Shown here one piece after another: positions 50,966 to 64,000 of a stretch of DNA of 64,000 nucleotides; the first letter of the stretch is position 1; the number at the start of each line of letters is the position of its first letter. A program made the translations under genes and the position numbers. This DNA comes from Thunnus maccoyii (taxonomy: Eukaryota; Chordata; Actinopteri; Scombriformes; Scombridae): assembly GCF_910596095.1 (NCBI RefSeq), contig NC_056534.1, forward strand, positions 36,503,588 to 36,567,587, in the 5' to 3' direction. The notes below the pieces were generated by a model, which worked only from the letters and a program-made list of their open reading frames with translations, did no database searches and was not told the DNA's origin.

Positions 50966-51403
50966 GACCATAGATATGCTTGTTATAGTTTAAATAACAA
51001 TGACATTAATTACAGTTTGTCCACCAGAAAGGTTTATTTTTCAACTGTAAAATGTCCCTCTCAGTACATATCTTGGGCACAATTCTTAAAAAAACTAATT
51101 TTAGGGATCTTCATCAAAAATATGTGTTTAAGTTAAGCATTTACATTAAAATAATTTTTTCAGCCTAATACAGATGTTTCTCAAATCTCTCGATCTTTTC
51201 GCAATCTCTCAAATACCATATAATTTTCTGATGAATTTTAGTCATCTAATCAGGTATATCAGGTAAAACTCAGATGCTAATGATTATGAATGAATTATGC
51301 ATGGCCCAGTACTACACTACATAGATACAGTCTTCTTGCAGTCATTTAGGGCGTGCTCCATAGCCAACCTCGACATGAACAGAGCTCATGTGTCAGGAAC
51401 TGG

Positions 51404-51404
<1 letters not shown>

Positions 51405-51455
<51 letters not shown>
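51405..51455 (+). repeat. (TG)n microsatellite
   Basis: About 25 uninterrupted TG units. Confidence 0.95.
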
Positions 51456-51456
<1 letters not shown>

Positions 51457-52589
51457 TGCATGCACATGTTTGTGTAAGTGCGTGTGTATACATGTGTATG
51501 TGTGTAGAGTAAGTGTAGACTGTCTGGGTCCGAGTTGTGGATTTAGACATCAGGAGCTTGGCATGCTGATTACAGAGGTCTGAAGCCACAGGGAACCACA
51601 GGAACTCTCTTCTCGTTCTTTCTTCTCTTCCTCTTTCCAACATCATCCCTCCATCAGTTCAGGCTAATTTGCAGAGATGGAGGTGAAAGCAGCGGGCCTC
51701 AGGCTGATGTGGCTGGGTCCTGTGCCGTATGATAATCAGCCAAATCACATAGCTATGTTCCACTCATCCATGCTCTGTCTAACCTTACCTTTACTCAATT
51801 ACTTAATGCACAGTTAAGCAGTACAAAGCACAATGAGGTATATTACACAGTGTAGCAAACACTAAGCACTGCTGACAGACTGTTATTGTTCCAGCTTAGC
51901 AAATTTCACATGGATTTGTGAGGCTAATATTTCAGGCTGTTTTTATTCTAGCTTCAGTAGCACTCAAAACTCCAAAATAAATTCTTATAAAAATCCCACA
52001 GATGAATGGTACCAGGACTTCCACAGTGGCTTCTACTCTATCTGCAATATCCACATATTTATCATCAACAGACCCTTCTTTCTTACAAGGGATTTGGAAG
52101 TTTAAGGATTTCCCATTTTGCGTAGTCTGCTGCCAGCTGCCTCTCACATCTAATGATTACCTTATGGTGAGGAGGAAATAGCTAGCAGTGTTACCACAGC
52201 CATGCTGGGATGGACAGACACACAGACTGCTCCACTAGCACTTTTACAGCCTCCGACAGTCCAAATGACCTGAAAGTGGGATTTAAATTGTCAACGAACT
52301 GGAAGAGAGGAGCCTACGTGAGTTATAGCTTAAAGGGATGGGGTTTTCTGTCAACTGGGTTAGACAGGACGGACTGTTTAGTGTGCTTCTCTGCGTATGT
52401 GTATCATGAGTAACAAGGTCTTGTATTGGTTGTCGTTACTTCTGATTTTTTCCTGGTTCTCACGATATGTTCTGACTGGAAGTCGTACCATTTGCTGACT
52501 CAACCTTAGTAATTATTTTGCCATGAGTGTTTTGACTACTGATTTCATTAGCTGTCAAACATCTTCAGTGGTTGAGAGGTTGTGATAGA

Positions 52590-53100
52590 CTGACAGGAAT
52601 TAGTGTCTCTGTGTGGATCCAGTGGATTATTTGAGGCGGTGGAGGACATTCAGTTCCTGCTGTATTTTGGATTTTGTTGTATTTTCAGCCATGATAGCAG
52701 CATGACTCTAGGGATGGTGATGTCACTCTGTCTGTCCACCACTTTGGTCCAGGCTGAAATATCTCACCAACTACAGACATTCATTGTCCTCAAAGGATGA
52801 ATCCTACAGACTTTGGTGATTCCCCTGACTTTTCCTCTAGCGCCACCAGCATGTCAAAGTTTTGATTTGTTTATGACAAAATAAGTGCAAAACTAATTAC
52901 ATTCCCATCAGCCTCAGCTGTACTTTGTGTTCAGTAGTGAATAGTAAATGTTTGTATGCTAACATACTAAACTAAAACAGTGACTATAGTGAACATTATA
53001 CCTGCTAAACATTGGCAAGTTATCATTCTTATTGTCAGCATTTTGCCATCATAGACTATATATAAAGATGGATGTAGTGAGGTGTGACATCACCCCATTG
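52590..53100. repeat. two adjoining fish dispersed repeats
   Basis: The first part carries CTGTCCACCACTTTGGTCCA, CTCAAAGGATGAATCCTA, TTTTCCTCTAGCGCCACCA and ATACCTGCTAAACATTGGCA, words of a very common percomorph repeat. From about 53050 a second type begins (AGACTATATATAAAGATGGA), also widespread. No coding potential. Confidence 0.65.
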
Positions 53101-55753
53101 GTTTGCATCGGAGCCAATTTGAAGCCTGTTTATGGTCTGTGCCATCTTTTCCATTTGGTCCCAGGACCTTCCCAATAAGGAGTCACCACTACCTAATGTT
53201 AGTAACAAGTAACATCAAATTTACCAAAATATTGCAACAGTAGTCCTACTCAGTGCGAGTCCCGGAGCCAACTGGTGAGCCAACTGTCAATCAACATCCA
53301 CACGGCAGACATCAAAGCTACTATAAGTCTTCAAATCTTATTAACGGAGCAATGATATCCAACATGACCACCAACACACTTATTAGTGGGGCCTGGAAAA
53401 TACTGTAAATAATATCTAATGAGAATCCTAACATTAAGATGAACACAAAACATGGCGTTGTGAGTTGTAATGGGTATTTATTTTTTGTCACTAACATTGG
53501 GTAAACGATTCCAGTAGTTACAGGGAATCTCAAAAGGGTTTTCCTGTCTTTTAGATGTATAAGTTGCACAGAAAAAAGATGTGTTTACAATTCTCAGACA
53601 GTCACTCATACCTTTTATTAATTCCAGACTCTCTTTGTTCACTTAACCCGAAAGGTCAGCAGTTCTGAATCTGCACGGAAATACCACACTAGTGAACGGA
53701 AAGCAGATTGAGTAATACAGCTTGTATTAATACCTCGAATGCATCATTTTTAAACAGAACTGATGCAATGTAAAAAAAAAAGGAAAAACACATCAAGTCA
53801 CCGAGTTTATATTAGAAGATATTAGAGGACAACAGCAGTCTCCTGTCCATTTCACTCCCCTACACTTAATCAGATTCACTGGGAATTGTGTGTGGGGCCA
53901 TGTGGCTGCCATCAAGCCAGGCTGGGAACTCTGATTGGAAAATAGAGATACAAACAGACCTTCTTATTCCCAGATTGCTGTAATGATGAGTACTTACTGT
54001 CTAACAGTTACTGAATAACTCCTGGGCTTATTCTGGATGGCACATCATGTTTAAGAGGATTGCTTGTCAAAAAATGAATCCCAGATTCCAAATCTAACCT
54101 CACAGCTGTTATTGTAGTACATTTCTCAGAGGCATCATCTCAGTGATCTGCTGTAAGAACCACAGTGATTTAGAGGATGGGTCGCCCACTTTTTGGTATT
54201 TCCTTTATTCACTAGTATAGCACTTATAAAATGAAAAATGAAACCTCTCTGGAGCAAGCGATGGGAGCTCTTTGCGTTTACAAAATACATTTTTTTTCAT
54301 GGTTTGCATGAGAGTATGGGGTCCGGTTCTAAATTTGGCTTGTGTAAATGTGTGATGTGAAGAGTTGTGTCGTCCCTGCACATGCCCCAGGTTGGATGTA
54401 TAGGCTTGAGCAGCAGCAGCAGCAGCAGCAGCAGGGGACACAAATGAGGAGCACAGTGCCTCTCTCTCTCTCTCTCTCTCTGTCTCTTTCTCTCTCTCTG
54501 CCTGTGTGTGGGTATGATGGAAAGGAGGCAGGGGGAAGATGAGTGCTGCGTAGCGCTCTGGTGAGGTCATCAGACTGCGGCTAGCAGCACCACATCACAC
54601 TGCTTTCTGTTTTTCGCTCTCCACCATCCCACATTCTGGGATCCTTGAACCTCTGCTGTTATGTTTGGAGGAAAGTTTTTTGTGGCCTTTAAGGAATAAA
54701 GAAAGTGGTGTGTATGTGTGTGTGTGTGTGTGTCACATATGTGGATGTACAGTATGTGGCTGCATCATGAGGATTAGTGGTGTGATGTTTTGTGTTTATC
54801 TGTGATTTCATAGGTGCATGTTTGTATACTATAAGCCAGATTTATACTTGTGTATTACAGCATGGGAATGGAGCTTATGTATCTAGACCTCAGCTATGTG
54901 GTGGTAAGCAACTCAGTAGCTCCTCAAAATATAACCACACATCTGGGCTAAGACAGCTATAGACATGCCAGTGTTGCAGTAGTGTTATCATCGGGTATCA
55001 GATATGCAGAAAGCACATCATGACGCACAAGTATAATTCCACCTTTAGAGAGTGTGTGAGTGTGTGTGTGAGACCCCTTATACATGTGTTTTTCACCCCT
55101 GAGGACACAAGACAGTTACAGCTCCTCTTCCTCCTCTCCCCCCCTCACCTTATCTTCTTTCTTCTTTCCCCTCCATCTACCTCCTTCACTACTTCCCCCG
55201 GCTCGTTCCTCCTCTTCCCCTTTTATCTTTTATCTTTTCTTCTCACTGTTCTTTCTCCTTCATTGTGCATCGTTGCCCTGCAGGCATCCCTTTAGTGTTG
55301 GCTGGCATGCTGGTGAGTTTTTTGCTCGACCGTTATATAACTAAATTTAGCATGTTTGAGTCACGCGTTGGGCCATAGGTCGTGCTCTGAAGTGACGGCT
55401 TACATTAATGTGCAGCCTAAGGCTCACCATCCACTCTTAGTCAATGTGTGATACACACAGTTTTTTTATTTTTTTTATTTTTTGTGTCGCATGAGTGAAC
55501 AAGTGCACGTGTCCGTCTGTGCCTTACGACCATCTGCCTTGTCGGATGCAAATATAGGCTACATCCTATATGTGTATGTACATCAAAGAAAGAGAGACTC
55601 TGTGTGTGTGTGTGTGTGTGTGTTTACAGGATGTAATGTCATGCAAGAGGAATCTGCTTGGATAACCCTTTGAGCTTGTGTATCTCTGTTTTTAAGTGGA
55701 TGTTTGAGTGTTCATAGTCATGCAATTCTGAGAGTTTGAGTGGTTACATATAT

Positions 55754-55825
<72 letters not shown>

Positions 55826-56494
55826 TGGGAGGGTCTAGCTGTATCTCGCCAGCAGGTTGGGATGATGGAGAGTCGAGGTGGTGAAAGGTATGAGTGAGGG
55901 AGGCCCACTCAGTCTGTTGTCTCTCTGTCAGCTTTGTCTGAATTATGTCCTTTAACAAGCTTGAGCAACCTCATTTACTGTAAGAGTTACTGTAATTCTT
56001 GGACCAGGAAATACAGCTTTTTGGAAAAAACTGTGATTTCTGGGTGAAAATGGGTATAAAATTAAAACAAAGACCCGTAGAGATAGTTAGCAATAAGCAT
56101 TATCTCCTACAATGTAGATGCGGTAAAGCTGTATCCTACTGTATGAATCTTGGAAGGCCATATCTGGCAGGTTTACTCAGTGGATATGTGGTTGCAAAAC
56201 CAAAACAGGACAAAAAATAAATCTGCCTGTATCAGCTGCAATGAGTTAATGGTGTAAATTTTTGTTTTGTTTTAAGATATTAGATAAAACAGTATTTAAA
56301 TAAATTAAACTGAAAGGTCAATGTCACTCAGATTATCAGGAAAATGAATATGAATGAAATGAAAAACATAACTCAGGGAGTTATGTTTTTCATTATAAGT
56401 ATAAGTCAAGTCAACACCATTCACATTTACTGTATTTATGTGCTTGTGCTATTCTGGGATGACTGAATGGACGGACAGAGAGTGTTAATATAAA

Positions 56495-56497
<3 letters not shown>

Positions 56498-56537
<40 letters not shown>

Positions 56538-56755
56538 TTTTGTGGGGACTCACCTGCCTTATAGAGACAAAAAGCAAGTCCCCTTAGCATAAATCATAAA
56601 TTTTCGGGTGAAGACGTGGTTTGAAATTTAAAGTTTAGGGTTATTTTAAGGTTAGGGTAAGGGCTAGGGTTAGGCATGTGGTGGTTATGGTTTGGATAAC
56701 TCTCCAGGAAATGAGTGTAAGTCAATGTAATGTCCTCTGAAGTGATGGAAACACG

Positions 56756-56816
<61 letters not shown>
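56498..56816. repeat. TG-flanked dispersed repeat with TTAGGG-like core
   Basis: Two (TG)n runs flank a segment with TTGTGGGGACTCACC, AAGTTTAGGG, GGTTAGGGTAAGGG and CTAGGGTTAGGC. This composition matches a known fish repeat in which a GGGGAC box, degenerate GGTTAGGG units and TG tracts occur together. Confidence 0.65.
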
Positions 56817-56817
<1 letters not shown>

Positions 56818-57649
56818 AGCAGGCTGCCATTTCAGCTTAGGCCACTGCTCTATATTCAAAGACCAGAGGAGCACACTGCATGGTGGACCCGGGTGTAGGT
56901 TTGAGTGTGTGGCGATGACGGAGCAGCATCCAAAAGAACAGAGAGAGAAAATAAACTTAATAGTAACTAATAGCTTCAAATTAATTATGCAACAGTGGCA
57001 GAGCTACATGTATGCGCAAACACGTCAGCAGCTCCTCACGTATGCACATGTTTATGTGTATGTTGGTGTTTGTGTGTTATGCATATGAGAGTGAGTCAAC
57101 AAATGCATAAACACATGTTGTATGTTTCATGTGTTTTTTTGACCCTGACCCTGTGATTAACTGCAGCTTTTTAAGTCTGGAAAATGATCACAAGACAGAC
57201 ACAGCTTTTTGGCCAAAAAGACAGACGTGTCTCTATTTTTAAAGCCACACTTTGTCTCAGCACCAGTCTCCCACTTTCCATATGGATTCACCAAAAACCT
57301 CCTCACTTAGAATTTCTCTGGTTTGATCATAATTGGGATTTTACATTTGGCCACTGTGTACATCTGTTTGTACCTTATAGCTGCAGGCTTGCACAAACTA
57401 TATGATGCTCACACACCATCATGTGTACTGACCACCAGTAATTCCTTCCAAATAAACTAATCTGAGATCGACTGCCCCAAATAAATGAATACCAGTATAT
57501 ACAAATATGAATTTAATGAGTCACTACGATGGCAGTTAACTTATGCACAACTGAATGTTTTCTATGATATAATATCCATATAATTACTTCTTGAATTGTA
57601 GACTTTAGTTGCCATTTCATCCAAATAATAAATCACATTAAATAAGTTG

Positions 57650-58065
57650 ATATTAGAATATTATCAACCGATACTGGCCTATCACAGATATATATCGGTA
57701 TCGGCGTATATGTTGTCTGACATGCGCTGATATATTTTTTTTATTTTTTAAAGTTCCATAGGCAGCATTTTATGTATATTTGATCCCTTTTCTTATTTCA
57801 AGTTTAATATATACATATTTTTTTTGTTCTGTGTTTTTTATAGTAATGAAGTTTCAGTGCACTGATGTCATTTTATACAAGAAAGTTTATTGTTACACTG
57901 TAAAATATCCTGCCTCCATTAAATATCTTTGTCACAGGTGTTTGATAATCACATATATTTATATATATATATATATTCTGTATATATAAGATTATCAGCC
58001 GATATATCGATATCAGCATTTTTTACTCCCTAATAACAGTATGAGCATCGGCCCCATGCCGTAGT
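57650..58065. repeat. 'tatcggccgatat'-type dispersed repeat, longer copy
   Basis: The left side has ATCAACCGATACTGGCC and ATATATCGGTATCGGCG. The right side has ATCAGCCGATATATCGATAT and GAGCATCGGCC. A (TA)n patch sits between them. The terminal words are inverted relative to each other, as expected for a foldback DNA element. Confidence 0.6.
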
Positions 58066-59439
58066 TGATAATAACCATGTTTTCATTCTGATGTTTAGAA
58101 TTAGTCAGAAGGCCTCTCTGTGGTTATATCTGCTCAAATTCTCACAGCACATATACACTTGAATATCCCTAATCTGCCTCCTCGGTTCTGCTTCTCCTCA
58201 CTTCTCTATTGCGGATGTCAGAAAAGGCCCCAGGACTGTAGGGGAGTGCGAGTGTGTGTGTGTGTATGTGTGCATGTGTGTATGTGTGCAATGTATCCTC
58301 CAGGATGTTCCACCCATCAACCGTTTGTGTTCATATCATGCATAAATATAAATTGGTATCTACTGTACAGAGTTATATTCAATTGTAAAGATGCAAACTC
58401 TTACGCTGAGAAACAGACACAGGCATTTTACTTGCAGCTCAGTGTAAAGTCTCCCTGTATCAGTGCAGGCCAGATAGAGAAAGCATTTGTCATCACTGCA
58501 TGCCTGGAGAAACACCAGGTCATTTCACTGCGTTATCCAAGCACAGGCCTCACCCAAGACGTTCCTATTGGCTCAAATTATGTGTTTGTGTTTCTGTCCT
58601 CTGTCCATGTAAGCATGCATACTTGAGCGGGGAAGAAGCGGTTTGTTTTGGGTCATGCTCATGATTCTTGCTTAATTTAGTGTTGTTGCTATGCTTACTG
58701 TAGATCTAGAAGACACAGGCTGAGACACGGATGTTCCTTGTAAGAAAGAGGAAGAGGAAGCAAATCTGTTGACACAAAAACAAAGATGTGTGTGTATTTC
58801 TTTAGGAGTTTCTCACCAAGACAACGGGTCTCTAAGTGGCCCTTGACCTTCATAAGCTGCAAGTTGAGGGTCAGAGAAGAGAGATTAAGCATGACATGTG
58901 CTGCTTTAGTAACACCAGTAATGTTTGGCAACAGACATAAATCCTCTCAGAATAACAACGCAATCAGAGTGTGATCAATGTGATGAACAAGACGCTAGTT
59001 GTTCTCTTATTATTCTTATTGTTTCTTATTCCATTATAAGTGGGCTGAGTTTATTTTCAGATGAGGACCTTTGGTCAAATGAGCAGAGGCTCCATTTCAA
59101 AGACACAATACAGTTCTAGTGTCATGGGAGTGTATTTGTGTCCATGTCTGTGTGTGTGTGAGAGAGAGAGAGAGGCAGACAGAGAGAGAGGAGAAAGGGA
59201 GGCAACTTCAAGGGAATAATAGAAAATATTAGAGAGAAAGAAGAAGGAGAAAATAGGATCCAAAAAAAAAAGTGTCAGCTTGTGTGTTTCTGGGATAAAA
59301 GCCTGCATCCTACGTGTGTGTAAGGAGAGAGAGTTATGAGAGAAAACAAAAAAAAAAAAAAAAAAAAGTGAGGGACTCCATATGACTAGCACATGGCTTC
59401 GGACGTCTGCTCTGCTCACTTGTTATCCTGACAGACTGA

Positions 59440-59661
59440 AGACATTAAAACTGGGAGGAAGTAAGAGCAAGGGAGACAGAGGGAGGAAAGGGAGGGAGGA
59501 GAGAGGGAGGGTTGAAAGAGGGGCACAGGGTGACTAAGTCAGGAGAAAGGGGAAGTCTTCATGAAGAAAAAGGGAGGGAGGGAAGAAGAGGAGAGAAAAA
59601 GGAGAGGTTGATGTGGCTATTTGAGGTAGCCGTTGAGTTATGGAGCGAGACAGAATAGCCG
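59440..59661 (+). CDS. candidate alternative leader and first coding exon (MERDRIA)
   Basis: A purine-rich leader (59440-59630; GA and GGGA units) precedes ATGGAGCGAGACAG at 59640. The frame encodes MERDRIA plus one base, ending at a strong GTAAGT donor (59662). Exon coding length (22 nt) and phase (1) equal those of the candidate exon at 46384, so both could splice to the same downstream exon. No homology is recognised. Confidence 0.35.
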
Positions 59662-62600
59662 GTAAGTTGTGGCTCTTTCCAACTTATTTGATACTTTAAC
59701 AATGAGACATTTTTCCTCTGGAGGGGAGTTTCTTTTCTCTTCTCTTTGTTAGACTTGAGAGGAGGCAGCTTCTTACTAGTGGCAGCAGTCAGTATATAGA
59801 AGCCACCCTGGTTGTGTTTGCTTTACTTGGTCAGTTGGGGTGGGACCTGCCATTTAAGAGACCTCCGTGGATCTGTCTGTCTGTGTGTCAACTTACCTCT
59901 TTGATTTCTTCACATATGTAGTCTGAATGACCTCTAACTTTTCCTCTCTCTCTTTCCGATTGAATGGACAGCCACAACAAAGCTCATTGTGAATGTGAAG
60001 TGCACTTACTATTTCTGAATAGCTACCATATGCAGAGCAACACTGAGTAAACCTCATGTGATGGGCTGTCAAAGAAGACTACCCAGAATGAGGAAACATA
60101 ATCTTCTAGTGCAAAGTGGCTGCCGTACTGTAATTGGCAGCCTTGGGTCTGATACTTGACTTACCGCTGACCCACATACACAACTACAATCCGTGAATAG
60201 ATAGACAGTTTTAAATCTTTATGCCATCATCACATGATTAGACTTTGGATTAATTCTGACACAGATGGTTTATTTTAAGGTACGGGGGGGCGAGTGCAGA
60301 GCTCATACGTCAGCTAATATGATTTGCTTTTCGACAGACAGACTCTTTTGAGGAATGTTAGCATGCATTAGATTCTGTCGCAGGGAGTCTGTACACTGTC
60401 CTGCTTCTGCTGCTGTCTTTTTTCTCATCAGTGGTCCTGCTTGATTTCTTTTATCTGTAACTCTTTATATATTTTAATGTGTGGTGTTGTTTAGTGCTAA
60501 TAGAGATTCAATGGAACTTCTGTTCAGGCCCATATGTGTTCAGTCTGCGCTGAGAGGATAAGACTAATCTAACATCTTACAGTGATTAAGACTGGACATC
60601 AAGCTGGGTGGCACTCTGCAAATTAGCCTTCAATTAATCTTTTAATAAGGTGGCTGAGCTCATTGAGCCGCATGATGCATACAGACAGACTGCACACCTT
60701 TTTTTTTAATTTGCCACTTGATGGCAGTGTTGCTGTGTCATTTTGTCCTCTTTTGGTGCAGTCACCATTTCCCTAAGTTCTGAGAAATGTTCCATGTGGA
60801 TGATTCATATTTTGCAGACTGCGGGATTTTTTTTTAATGGGAGTTGGTGGAATTTAGCAAAGTAGGGGGGGGGGGGCGAGGACAGCAAAGAGGAGCTGTG
60901 AGGTGGCAGAGCATTATTTTTTCCACCATGAAAACACTACTGTCAGGCATCACTTCCTCTCGCACGCTTCTCAATTGAGGAAGTCCTGCATGGGCTGAGC
61001 TGCTTCCTGGTTTTTCAACCTGTGCTATGTAACTCTGTTTGGACCTGTTGTCTCGACCACAGCCACCATCCCTACCCCACCCAACCCCTGATCCCCTCAG
61101 ACTTTGTTTTAATAGGGATAGGAGGCCGAGGCTGTGCAGTGTAGATGATTGCGCTTGATTGTGTGCGCATCTGCAACACCTCCATATTCACTTTGTCCTC
61201 TCTCTAATCTGTTCAGGATTAATATAATATGTTCAATATGACATCTCGTCCATCATGTCTGTCCCGTATGGTCACCACATTGACTTGTTGTAAGTGTTAA
61301 TTGATCTTGTACTGACATTGGAAAACTACAAAGGGAAAGGATTCGGTCTGGAAATGACCTAAAAAAGTTTGAAAAAAAAAGTTTTGTCATGTTGCTTTAT
61401 GTTCTGCCAGTTGAACAGGAAGAAAATCAGTTTCTTGTGTATTGACATGACAGGAATTGCAGTATTTGTGTGGTCTGTTTGGCATCAATCTGACAACAAT
61501 AAAAGCAGTAATTCAGTAGTGGAAGTTGAGGATTATAAAAGGACAAAAGGACATGTTGATAGACTCCCTGTGGGGAATAAGTTGATTAAAAGCTGCTTAC
61601 ATTTGTTAACATGAAGGGGTCAAGGTCGGGATTTTTCACCTACTGATGTACTTAAAATTATCATTATAATATTGTGAATAAGCTTCATAAAGGGCAGCAC
61701 ATCATTTAGTTCAGTGTTGTTCTATAAGGGTATGAGAACTTTCGTCTCCCATTCCCTCGTTTCACACATGAATCTACAGTTTTAGGAGTGCTGATGCATC
61801 CACTCAGAACACTACATGCCCTCACCCTAAAACACACGTGCACACAGACCCACCCACTTCCACAAACACATATGAACTCAGAGTGAAGGAACTCGAGGAA
61901 ATCACTCAGCTCACCGTGTTCCATAAAAGAAGTGTACAGGATATCCTCTATGAGTGAACGCCCCGCGGTTCTCCTCCCACTGCCCTCCCAGTATCTCACC
62001 TCATATTGTTCCTTAGATTATTATTTAGTAATGATAAGTGAGGGAGCCGTGAAAACAGCCAGCACGGGGAGTACAGGAAACCGACTGGGAAGCTCCACCT
62101 TCAGTCATCCTGCGGGAGGTTTTTCTGACAGGTGACATTATTCAACGTGATGGAAACATGGTTGAAGCCAGGGGGTGATGTAACAGGTGATTGTTCTTGT
62201 GGTCAGCAAGGTGCAAAGAGGAAGTCATCACGAAAATTAACCAGTGTGACGATATCAGTGTTTATAGAGACAAGCTGAATGTGGAGCAGCGGCTGTTATA
62301 TACTGTCATGTCATGTACAGCTTATGCATGGATTTTTTGTTTCATTGCAGGAAATGTATTATGTGAAAAAAGTATTACTTCTCATGTCATTGATACATTT
62401 CAGTCCACTAAATTAACTAAATACATTTTGAATATTTGGAATATGATTACAGTATATAAACCTTTGATAAACTAAATGATCAGAATTTCATGCCAAAAAA
62501 AGCACTGTTTTGGACAGATGGTAGCATTTTGCACATAAAATGCACTAAATGTCATAAAAATGTCCAGATGAAACAGCATTTCGAGAGTATCTAACCCCTG

Positions 62601-64000
62601 TGTTGTGACATATTTCTAAGGATAGACAGGTGAGACATAACTTTGGAGGAATTTTGATTTGAATGTTGAAAAGTGTGTGTTATAATGAATCTTAGCTCTG
62701 CGTCACTAAAAGTTGAAGATTGATTGATGGGTGCATAATAGGTGCATATCATGACTGGGGATGTGATCCAAAAGGGTTAAAAAAAAGACATTTTTCATTT
62801 CATTTTGACTTAAATGTAGAAAATATTGGCCTAATGTCACAAAACCATAGTCACATTTTTAACAGATGTTATCATACAACATAGTAATAATGCATTGGCA
62901 TGATATGCAAAGAAGTTGTGTATAATATTTATTTATTTTGTGCATTTTGTGCCATAAAACATAAACTTCATTGAACACATTTTCTACACAAATTGCAGCA
63001 TGTGACATGTCAATTATACGCATATTAAATTATTTAGATTTTAGATCAACTTTTAGATAAACTTGAGGAGCCTCATTTATACCTGTATCATTTCTTGACA
63101 TTACACAGAGGAACATACACGAAACCAAACGTGAAACTGTGAAAGCGATCTTCACGGTGACAACGACGTCTGTTCTGTATAAATCTTCAACAGATTAACG
63201 TTCGTGTTGTGTTTAGGTGGACAGAGATATCACAGTCTCCATCTGTGTTACAAACGCCATTTGGGCGCAGTGGAACAATGCACAGGGAGTAACATCCAAG
63301 TCTTAAAACCACTGCAGCCCTTGTTGCTGCCAACATAAAATTGTCCACATAGCTTTTAGGCCAATTTAAAAGCTTACTATTGAAGAGAACAAGGATAATA
63401 GCTTTCCTAAAAACCTGTCGTCATGTTAATAAAAACAAGAGTCTCAGTAGTAGCATAATCTAAATGATAGTCTCACTGTTCTTTCTTGAAACTGTCAATT
63501 GTTATATATATATTCCCTTTATTCCAGCGTTTTCATAACCCTGTTTAAAGTGCAGAATATTTCTGCAGTGACAGTGTGTTATTTAGGCTCTGCACCAAAA
63601 AGGGAGTTTATTCCACTCACAATCAGCAGTGTAATTTCACCATGCTTCCTGGACATGTAGGTCAAACCGATCAACTTTAAAAGGTGTCATTTAGATAAAC
63701 GCTGGAACCACATGCATTAGCTCATATAGGCAAATAGAAGTGGAGAGGTTGGTTACGTGCAGCTTCCTGCCAATAAATGTTTGTGGCTACAGTGAATTCC
63801 TGTTTGTCTTCAACTCACCAAGCAACAAAGGCCAAAATCTAAAGTACTTAATTAATGTCTCCAGCATAAACGTCATATTTATATAGAAAAATTAAGTGAT
63901 TTACTTACTGGTGTACATGAATTTGTGTCACAACATTATTGCTTCGTTCCAAGGACCATTAATCACTTTTAGATGCGTTCCCTATGTAACTATTAAAATA
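59662..64000 (+). other. intron-like or intergenic DNA to window end
   Basis: No supported exon. It contains a G12 run at 60865-60876 and AT-rich sequence. The open frames at 61369-61614 and 62191-62475 show no family resemblance. Confidence 0.4.

Larger units (their letters stand above)
53100..59440 (+). other. intron-like DNA rich in microsatellites
   Basis: It holds (CAG)8 at 54411-54434, (CT)n at about 54463-54500, and (TG)n at 55756-55823, 56498-56536 and 56756-56816, plus the repeats listed separately. No exon is supported. A CT-rich stretch at 55120-55260 is low complexity. Confidence 0.45.

Noticed and set aside
54411-54434. (CAG)8 as a polyglutamine-coding tract
   Set aside because: The surrounding frame is short, lacks splice signals and runs into CT repeats; treated as a microsatellite.
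56640-56680. Interstitial telomere remnant (TTAGGG-like words)
   Set aside because: The units are degenerate and belong to a known TG-flanked dispersed fish repeat.
1-64000. Retroviral, LTR, CRISPR, operon, tRNA or rRNA features
   Set aside because: None was seen; the window is a vertebrate genic region with DNA-transposon and LINE debris only.

Overview
This is nuclear DNA from a ray-finned fish, most likely a percomorph teleost. The evidence is compact intron-rich genes with GT-AG introns, many (TG)n/(CT)n microsatellites, and dispersed repeats of types familiar from percomorph genomes. All supported genes lie on the + strand and their coding exons join in frame. The calls come from reading splice sites and recalling family sequences; no database search was run.

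Region 1 (about 1-24,800) is a conserved block: GGA3 (17 coding exons, 777 aa), SUMO2 (4 coding exons, 96 aa) and JPT1/HN1 (5 coding exons, 152 aa). From memory, the human 17q25 order is GGA3-NUP85-SUMO2-JPT1. Here NUP85 is absent, and the gap between GGA3 and SUMO2 holds a Tc1-like transposon fossil flanked by pieces that look like another repeat.

Region 2 (about 24,800-43,400) holds two neighbouring immune immunoglobulin-superfamily genes. The first is a B7-family-like type I membrane protein (V + C + TM + short tail, 324 aa). Its probable 5' untranslated exon lies 4.3 kb upstream, just downstream of an AP-1/IRF composite site and a tandem IRF site. The second is a CD7-like receptor (single V domain, TM, YxxM tail, 256 aa).

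Region 3 (about 45,900-64,000) appears to be the start of a further gene that continues past the window. Two candidate 22-nt coding first exons (starting MKKTPNS and MERDRIA), 13 kb apart, end in the same splice phase. The first faintly resembles the Rab26/Rab37 N-terminus, which is only a suggestion. The rest is intron-like DNA rich in microsatellites and dispersed repeats.

Repeats include a Tc1 remnant, an L1-type LINE 3' fragment, several MITE-like elements, foldbacks and a minisatellite. I saw no retroviral or LTR element, no tRNA or rRNA gene, and no bacterial-type system. The most interesting signals are the AP-1/IRF site upstream of the B7-like gene, the close linkage of a B7-like and a CD7-like gene, the phase-matched alternative first exons, and a CT microsatellite that serves as the polypyrimidine tract of JPT1 exon 2.
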